Part shown: positions 11,315 to 18,400 of the stretch, piece by piece
Position numbering within the stretch: the stretch's first letter is position 1
How the letters are laid out: every line of letters starts with the position of its first letter
DNA from: Symbiodinium natans
Lineage: Eukaryota > Sar > Dinophyceae > Suessiales > Symbiodiniaceae
Assembly (NCBI GenBank): GCA_905221605.1
Contig: CAJNDS010001557.1
Span: 972,501-1,036,500 of the forward strand
Direction: 5' to 3'
Length of the DNA stretch: 64,000 bases
Program-made: the position numbers and the translations under genes
The notes under the pieces: generated by a model
What the model was told of the DNA's origin: nothing
The model's input: the letters and a program-made list of their open reading frames with translations, nothing else
The model's database searches: none

Positions 11315-11994
11315 GTTTAGGGTGAGTTTAGGGCTTCTAAGAGTTTAGGGTTTAGGGTTTAGGGTTTCGGGTTTAGGGTTTACCCGGTAGCCCAGTGGTG
11401 CCCTTTGCCCTTTCTGTTGGCTCTGGGTTCCCTTCTTAAAGTAGCCGAAAACATGGTGCCCCTATGACAAGGTTACTGGGCCATCAAGTTCAGGGGCTTG
11501 GGTTTTTTTGGGGGCTTACGGTTAGGGGTTTGGTTTTTCTGGTTCATGTTTTATGTTTTGTATTTTCATTTTTTTTTGTGTTTGTGTGGGTGTGTGTGTC
11601 TTGATTTTTTTTCTGGGAGGGGAGCAGTAGGAAGGAAGCGCGCAGTCTTCTCGTTTTCAGGAGGACTTCTTGTGTGGGGGTGCACTGACATGATGGCCCC
11701 TTCTCGAGCCTCCGTTCGTTGGAAGGCCCCCTGTCCCAAAGCTTAAAACCCTAAACCCTAAATCCTAAACCCCACTGAGCCCTGAATCTATAGCATGGAC
11801 CCTCCCCACTCAGGGAGTTTGTCAACAAAAGTTGCCGGACTCAGCACCTTGAAAAGTGAGCATCTGCCCCCCCGCCCCCCCCGCCCGCCCGGTATGACAT
11901 TTCCTGCAGGAGGACTGTAAGCATCAGTGCTTCAAGGGTTTATAATTCAAGGCGGGCTGAAGGGTTCAAACCCTAAACCCTACACCCCTATAAC

Positions 11995-12080
11995 TTGGGA
12001 TCTTCCCCCTTATACTAACAGTCCTTAATAGGGAGTATCGTACCCCCTATGAGGACTGTCAGTGCAAGTGGGAACATCTG
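11995..12080. mobile_element. Family A element, diverged copy
   Basis: Starts TTGGGATCTTCCCCCTTATA with ACTAACAGTCCTTAATAGGG; the other end GGACTGTCAGTGCAAGTGGG is eroded. Confidence 0.65.
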
Positions 12081-12427
12081 AAGCTTTAGGTCTTTCTCAG
12101 GCCTTTGGAGATTCAGGGGTGGGCAACCCTAAGCTTTTGGAGGTTAGGGTTTAGGGTTTAGGGTTTAGGGCTATGTTTGATGGTTTAGGGTGTATAGGGT
12201 TTATGGGCTGTTCAGCGTACATAGGTGGGTTTCGGGTGGTTATTTAGGGTTTACAGGTCGCTTGGGTCGTTCAGGGCTTGTAGGGTTCGAAGTTCGAAGG
12301 GTTGGACATGGTCTAGGGTTTAATGATAGTTTAATGTTTATGTGTTGCTTAATGTTTCGGGATAGAATGGAGCATAAAAACCCAACATGCGTGGATGAGC
12401 GGGGAAGTAAGAGCACTGTTGCCTGAG

Positions 12428-12527
12428 CCCCAAGAACGTCCTCATTGCCACAAGCATCCAACGCATGCCTGCGTGGAATTGCCTCCCCCATCCCGGCACA
12501 CGAAGCACAAGAAGTGCTCCACGTTAA
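12428..12527 (+). CDS. Exon-like island with stop
   Basis: After TGCCTGAG one frame reads PKNVLIATSIQRMPAWNCLP then HPGTRSTRSAPR and TAA at 12525-12527; GTTAAC at 12523 could be a donor. A second frame (HCHKHPTHACVELP) is Cys/His-rich. The true frame is undecided. Confidence 0.5.
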
Positions 12528-12708
12528 CACCGCAAACTCTATAATACTCCCGAAGCCCTAATACCCCCTAAACATCAACAGCAAAAGAAGCCCTACTACC
12601 CCCTAAGCACCAGCAGCAAGAGCAGCTAAAAGTGACAGCCTGATGGCCTTAACCCAAAAGCCTCACACCTCATACTCTCCCAACCCCGCACGTCGCTACG
12701 CTGCAAAG

Positions 12709-12730
12709 GTCGTACAACTCCTTCCCGCAG
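12709..12730 (+). CDS. Short exon-like island
   Basis: Acceptor CTGCAAAG, GC donor at 12731, reads VVQLLPA. Only splice signals and an open frame support it. Confidence 0.3.
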
Positions 12731-13037
12731 GCGGCTGCATGGGCTGGGGCTTGCAGGGATTTGGGGTTTAGGGTTTAGGGTTTAGGGTTTACGTTTTCGG
12801 GTTCATGGTTTAGTGTTTAGGGTTCCCAATCCCTTACCCTGCGTCCGGGACCACAGTTGCCGACGACTTGGGGGTTAGGTATCATAGCCCTAGATCTAGA
12901 AGAGCCAGAACCCTGAACCCTGAACCCTCCACAATGCCCTAAACCCCAACACCGAATTTTGGTTGAAGCCCAAACTCCTGCTTCCCATGCATCTGTGCAC
13001 TGCAAAGCGATCCGAAACCGTAAACCTCTGCAACTGG

Positions 13038-13158
13038 CTAGTTCTTAGTACGGAATGAGGGACTGAGGTAATTACCCTATATCATCCTTTACAGGGGATA
13101 TATATATATATATGTATATATAGGGTACCTCACTCCCTCATTCCCTACGAAGAACCAG
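13038..13158. mobile_element. Family F inverted-repeat element
   Basis: Left CTAGTTCTTAGTACGGAATG plus AGGGACTGAGGTAA; right reverse complement CTGGTTCTTCGTAGGGAATG plus AGGGAGTGAGGTA: inverted repeats of about 33 bp around a TA-rich core. Confidence 0.8.
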
Positions 13159-13535
13159 GTGGGTCGAACACCCTTCGCCGCCACCGTAAACATGCGGAAC
13201 CCCAAGCCTCAGCCACGAAGCCCCGAGAAGCTGGTGCCTGAGCGAAAGAGCCCAACCCCCTGAAGCCCTGAAAGCCCATGTAAGGGGTTTCGGGTTGGGG
13301 AACCCCAAGCCCCCTAAACCCTAAATCCCCTAAAGCCCTGAAGACCCTGAAGCCCCCTAAACCCTGAAACCCTGAACCCTAAGCCCCCGAAACCCTAAGC
13401 CCCATACCCTGAAACCCTTAACCCTAAGCCCCCTAAACCCTAAGCCCTAAACCCCAAAACCCTAAAGCCTAAAGTCGAAAGCCTACACCCTAAACCCTAA
13501 ACCCTAAACCCTAAACCCTAAATCGTCTTCAAAAG

Positions 13536-13601
13536 GCGCTTCGCACTGCCGTGGAGGGGAGAGGAGGAGTCATGCCATGGCTGCGGGATCCCCAGGAAGA
13601 G
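13536..13601 (+). CDS. Exon of an unrecognised gene
   Basis: Acceptor TTCAAAAG; donor GAG followed by GTTTAGGG at 13602 (partly diverged array). Twenty-two whole codons, ALRTAVEGRGGVMPWLRDPQ then EE. Confidence 0.72.
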
Positions 13602-14035
13602 GTTTAGGGTTGAGGGTTTAGGGTTTAGAGTTTCGGGTTTAGGGTTTAGGGTTTAGGGTTTCGGGTTTAGGATTTAGGATTTAGGGTTCGGGTTGTTTTG
13701 GGGCCCTTAAACCCTGCAAACCCAAACCCTGTTCCTGTTAAGGTTTAAGGTTTAGTTTAAGGGGTAGGGTTTACAGGGTTTGAAAGTTTAGGGTTTCGGC
13801 TGGGGGATTGAGGTGCCCTGAAACCGACATCGTCAAGGCTTTTTTTGTGTTTGAGGTGCACGGATGGGTTCAGTTTTTTTTTTCCAGGTTTAAGTTCAAG
13901 GCTTTGGGGTTTGGGCTTTTGGGGTACGTTACGGGCTCAGAGTTTAAAGGGTTGCTTTTCGGGGTTCCTTGAGCAACCCTGAATGGTTGTATGCAGGCGC
14001 CGGCACCGAATTGGGGGCATGTCAGGATGACGTAT

Positions 14036-14116
14036 GGTTTAGGGTTTAGGGTTTAGGGTTTAGGGTTTAGGGTTTAGGGTTTAGGGTTTAGGGTTTAGGG
14101 TTTAGGGTTTAGGGTT
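14036..14116 (+). repeat. TTTAGGG array
   Basis: Eleven perfect units before the exon at 14124. Confidence 0.95.
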
Positions 14117-14123
14117 CCCCAAG

Positions 14124-14280
14124 GATGCATGGGAAATGAACTCCAACAAGCTGGCACCATATGCCCTTCATTGCCAAGGAAGCTTCATATTCCCATTCTT
14201 GGGCTTCAGCGATCTCAATCAGCCCCTAAACCGAACCCTTAATGGAGGAGTATCTTTGGGAGGGTGTCTGGCCCAGCCTA
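14124..14280 (+). CDS. Exon of an unrecognised gene
   Basis: Acceptor CCCCAAG a few bases after a TTTAGGG array, canonical donor GTAAGT at 14281. It reads DAWEMNSNKLAPYALHCQGS then FIFPFLGFSDLNQPL and continues. Longer and less GC-rich than its neighbours. Confidence 0.6.
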
Positions 14281-14418
14281 GTAAGTTGCTGCAAATAGCA
14301 GCACAGAGTATTCGGTTTAGGGTTTCGGGTTTACGGTTTAGGGCTTCGGGTTTAGGGCTTAGGGTTTAGGGCTTAGGGTTTAGGGTTTAGGGAATAATTC
14401 AAACCGACTTAAACGCAG

Positions 14419-14575
14419 CTTGCGAGTCATTGTCCGCGCACTTGCTTTTGCAGCCTTCAAGGAATCTGGTCCTTGGATGCACTTGCAGCTTTCCACCCCA
14501 CCCAACACTTTTCTGCCCACTCCCCTCCTTTTGGGACACGAGCCCTCCGCCCTAAACCCCATAGGCTCAGCCTGA
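14419..14575 (+). CDS. Exon of an unrecognised gene, frame to TGA
   Basis: Acceptor AAACGCAG. It reads LRVIVRALAFAAFKESGPWM then HLQLSTPPNTFLPTPLLL and stops at TGA 14573-14575. A donor inside is possible, since another exon follows 55 bases later. Confidence 0.5.
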
Positions 14576-14629
14576 TAAAACCCTCAACCCGAGAACGTTT
14601 CTTGCTTCCCGACTCCTCCGGGTGCAAAG

Positions 14630-14686
14630 GCCCGGGATACAGAACATCTACAATCGCTTCTTCTGAGGCGGCTGAGGCCCTTTGCG
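14630..14686 (+). CDS. Exon of an unrecognised gene
   Basis: Acceptor TGCAAAG; donor GCG followed by GTTTAGGG at 14687; 19 whole codons, ARDTEHLQSLLLRRLRPFA. The exact fit of frame and array edge makes this convincing. Confidence 0.65.
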
Positions 14687-14740
14687 GTTTAGGGTTTGTA
14701 GGGCTGAGGGTTTCACAATTTGTGGCTGAGGGTGTAGGGC

Positions 14741-14798
14741 TGTACGGCCAGCTGAATCTAGGGCTTACGTGTACGGCCAGCTGAATCTAGGGCTTACG
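14741..14798 (+). repeat. Perfect 29-bp tandem duplication
   Basis: 14741-14769 is repeated exactly at 14770-14798; the unit starts TGTACGGCCAGCTGAATC and ends TTACG. Confidence 0.95.
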
Positions 14799-14918
14799 GC
14801 CATGTGTGGCTTAGGGCAAAGGCCGTTCACGTGTTGGGACTTGGCGGTGACCCCGCAAGATACTTGGACCAGCTATTGAGAATACCGCACCCTAAACCCT
14901 AAACCCCAAAACCCCAAG

Positions 14919-15001
14919 CCACGACTGGAACCTATCGGAAGAGGATTATGTTCGTAGAGAACTGCAGAAGAGCTCATGATGCACATCCCGCAGCTGTTGC
15001 A
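14919..15001 (+). CDS. Exon-like island
   Basis: Acceptor CCCCAAG, donor GTCAGG at 15002. It reads TTGTYRKRIMFVENCRRAHD then AHPAAVA. A second frame, SEEDYVRRELQKSS, ends at TGA 14977-14979 and would make it the last exon of the gene before 15386. Confidence 0.5.
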
Positions 15002-15370
15002 GTCAGGTTGAGGGCCTTGGGGCTTACGGGAAGCTTCGGATTTAGGGTCTGGGGCGTACAGGGTTTAAGCCCTCAAGTCTGAAGCTCTTCCTGGGGGGGC
15101 CTATAAGCCTTAGGCCCTAAACCCTAAACCTTAAACCCTAAACCCTAAACCCTAAACCCTAAACCTTAACCCCAAACCCTAGACCCTAAACCCTAAACAT
15201 GAAGGGGTACCAAGTCGGAGTTTAGGGTTTAGGGTTTGGAGTTTAGGGTTTAGATTTGAGTTTGGGGTTTAGGGTGTGGAGTTTCGGGAGAATGCGATTT
15301 AGTGGTGAGAGCACAGGGGGCTCCCCTGGGGCTGCAGAACCCTCCTGTTGCTTCGCAGCCCTTGTGCAGA

Positions 15371-15379
15371 TTCCTGCAG
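15371..15379 (+). promoter_or_regulatory. Candidate spliced-leader trans-splice acceptor
   Basis: TTCCTGCAG lies seven bases before the ATG at 15386, after a short pyrimidine-containing stretch. Dinoflagellate mRNAs usually receive a 22-nt spliced leader at such an AG. The site is inferred from position only. Confidence 0.3.
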
Positions 15380-15385
15380 AGAGCA

Positions 15386-15496
15386 ATGGGAAACCGGAGA
15401 TCTTGCTTTACGAAGCCTGCGGCTGCCAAAGCAGGGCCAGGGCCGGACGCCGATGTGGCGTCCGAGGGCCAGCTTGTTCTTGTCCGTGCCCTGGAT
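15386..15496 (+). CDS. Discoidin-domain gene exon 1 (MGNRRSCF start)
   Basis: Thirty-seven codons from ATG to the donor GTGCGC at 15497. MG at the start with Ser at position 6 fits the N-myristoylation rule and C7 could be palmitoylated, suggesting a membrane-attached N-terminus. An Ala/Pro/Gly-rich linker leads to a beta-strand-like QLVLVRALD. Confidence 0.75.
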
Positions 15497-18400
15497 GTGC
15501 GCTCTCCTAATGTAGGGGTCGGAATAGTTACGAGTAATATTCCCTTATGGGTCCCTCGATAATTGTTGGATAATTAGCCATGAAGGCCCCTATACTATAC
15601 CCTAGATGATTACGGAACCCTAGTTACAAGGATTTTGGGTTTGGCTTGCTTTGAGCATATGTAAACAACAAGTCAGCATCTATTGCATTTTGCACTTGCA
15701 ATGGTACCAGCGCCTCCATTGGAGAAACCTACTCTGAATCCACATGCCGCATGTCACGCGCGATGCAACACATGGCGGCGTGCACGCAACTAACCCTAAA
15801 CCCCAAACCCTATAAGTCGATGTTTGAGCTTGAGGAGTGTAGCATAGTGCTTGGGCAAGCAAATGAACCCTTCAGCTAGGACTACTAGGACCCGGAGTAG
15901 GCCCTTTTCCCTTTTTTTAGTTTGGGTTCCCCTGTAACCCCCTTTAGGCCAAAAAGGGTCACCTTTTCACCCTAACTCCTGGGTGTAGACTACACTGCCC
16001 TGTACGACTCCTCCCCAGGTGTAGAGACAAGCCCCGCACCCCAAACGCTTAGCTCCAAAGTCAATCCCAGACCTTAAAGCCCCACTCCTAACCCCAGGCC
16101 GCGTAAAGCCCCCCAGCGTGACAAACCCTAAGCCCTAAAACCCTATGCTTCAAACCGAAAACCCCAACACCAAACTCCTAAGCCTGAACCTTGCACCCTA
16201 TACGCCCCAAAGCAAATCTAAACTATCCAACCCAAATGCCTACATCCGGAACATCCCAAACTCACACACCCTGGGGTAGGGTTTAGGGTTCAGGGTTTAG
16301 GGTTTAAGGTTTAGGGCCGAGGGTTTGGGGTTTAGGGCCAAGGGTGTGGGTTTTAGGGGTTTAGAAACGCTGAGCATGGCCATCATGCACCTTCCAAACT
16401 TACAGACAAGACCGTGACCTTACCCCAGAGCCCCAATTGGTCCATTCATCTCGATTATAGTAGCAGAGCGTGCATGATCTATGAAAAGAGGAGTTCTAGG
16501 GTAATGTAGGGGTCGGAATAATTTGAAACAGTATCCCCTTCCGGTCCCTCTATAAATATGCCCCAAGCCCCCCCAGAGCACCTATTCTAATAATTAAGGC
16601 CCCTATATTACAGAAACCCAAACCCTAAACTCCCTAAACCCTAAACCCCATATTCCAAGCTCTAAGCCAAGGCGTTGAGCAGGTCTCGGGGAATCAGCTC
16701 CTTTGCGAGCGCTTCCGCAGCGACGCGCCTGTGCGCGAGATTTTCGACCGAGTCATCTCGACAGGCATCTGGGACGTTTGATGTAGGCGTCGGAATAACT
16801 ACTAACTTTCTTTGCATACAGGGTCCCTATATAATTATTCAAAAACAACCCCCAAAACCCTATTCCAATGATCAAGGCCCCTAATGAAAATTCTAGTGGC
16901 AGGGCTTGCTTGAGCTTTACCTGGGCCCTTTCTGTCCTCAAGTGCCGCTTTCCCTACCTTTGCGCTAGATTCCGCTAGAATCTCTATACCCTGAACCTGA
17001 AGCCCTAAACCCTAAACCCTAAACCCTAAACCCTAAACCCTAAACCCTAAACCTTACGCCATCAATGGTGGCACCACCTTTCATGGTAGCTGATGTGCAC
17101 ACCTGGGGGGCTAGGAGTTAAAGCCAGCAGGCCCAAGACACAGCAACCCCAAACCCCAAACCCCAAACCCCAAACCCCAAACCCCAAACCCCAAACCCCA
17201 AACCCCAAACCCCAAACCCCAAACCCCAAACCCCAAACCCCAAACCCCAAACCCCAAACCCCAAACCCCAAACCCTAAACCCTAAACCCTACACCCTAAA
17301 CCCTAAACCCTACACCCTAAACCCGAAACCCTAAACCCTAAACCCTAGACCCTTGACCCTAAACCCTAAACCCTAAACCCCAGCCTAGGGGGGTGTCAGG
17401 GCCCATATGCTTGAATACGGGAAGAGGTTATGGTTTAGGGTTTCGGGTGGTTCCCTCTGACTTTTTGGGCCACATGAAAGATCTATGGATAAGCCAATGT
17501 CCACCAAAACTTGCACAGGTGGCTTGGGAAATCTTCATCTTCTCTCCGGGACGGAGAGCCTTGGGGTTTAGGGGTTTGGGTTTGGGCTCTCCATTTGCCC
17601 GGAAAAAGGAGTATGGCGAAGCCCTATAAACCCTAAGCCCTAAAGCGCCGCATGCTGCTCGGGGCACCTTTTCTCGTTTTCAGGGCCCACTCGCAGCTTT
17701 AAGCAATCTCATTGCCTCCCTAAACCCCAAGCCCTGAACCCCAAACCCTAAACCCCAAACCCTCAACCCTAAACCCGGAACCCTAAACCCGAAGCCCTAA
17801 ACCCTAAACCCTAAACCCTAAACCCTAAACCAAGGAAGCTCGAGCTCTCAGAGACGCTGGGAGGCCGAGGCTTTGGCGCGGAGGTGGCGCTGACGGCCGT
17901 GGCAATTCCGAACTTGGCCTTCCGCAAGCCATGCGCCCTTGCTGCTAGTTTAGGGTTTAGGGTTTAGGGTTAGGGTTTATGGGTTTTGGCCTTCCGCAAG
18001 CCGTGCGCCCTTGCTGCTAGTTTAGGGTTTAGGGTGTAGGGTTTGGCGTTTAGGGTTTAGGGTTTGGGGTTTAGGGTTTTGGGTTTGGGGGTTTAGGGTT
18101 TGGGGTTTCGGGTTTCGGGTTTGGGGTTCAGGGTTTGGGGTTCCGGGTTTAGGGTTTGGGTTTAGGGTTTATGGTTTGGGGCTAAGGCTTCTGGGCGCAG
18201 GATTTGGGGGAAAAGGGTTTTATGTTTTTGGGTTTAGGAGTTTCGGGTTTTAGGGTTTTCGTGTTTAGCGGTGCAGGGTTTAGGGTTAGGGGTAAAGGTT
18301 CGGGTTTTCGGGGTTTAGGGTTTTAGGGGTTCGGGATTTAGGGTTTTAGGGTTCAGGGCTTTAGGGTTTTAAGGATTAGGGTTTAGGGTTTTAGGGGCTT

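Noticed and set aside
17062-17278. Repetitive PKPQTPN and GFGVWGL frames on both strands
   Set aside because: Pure translation of the CCCCAAA array.
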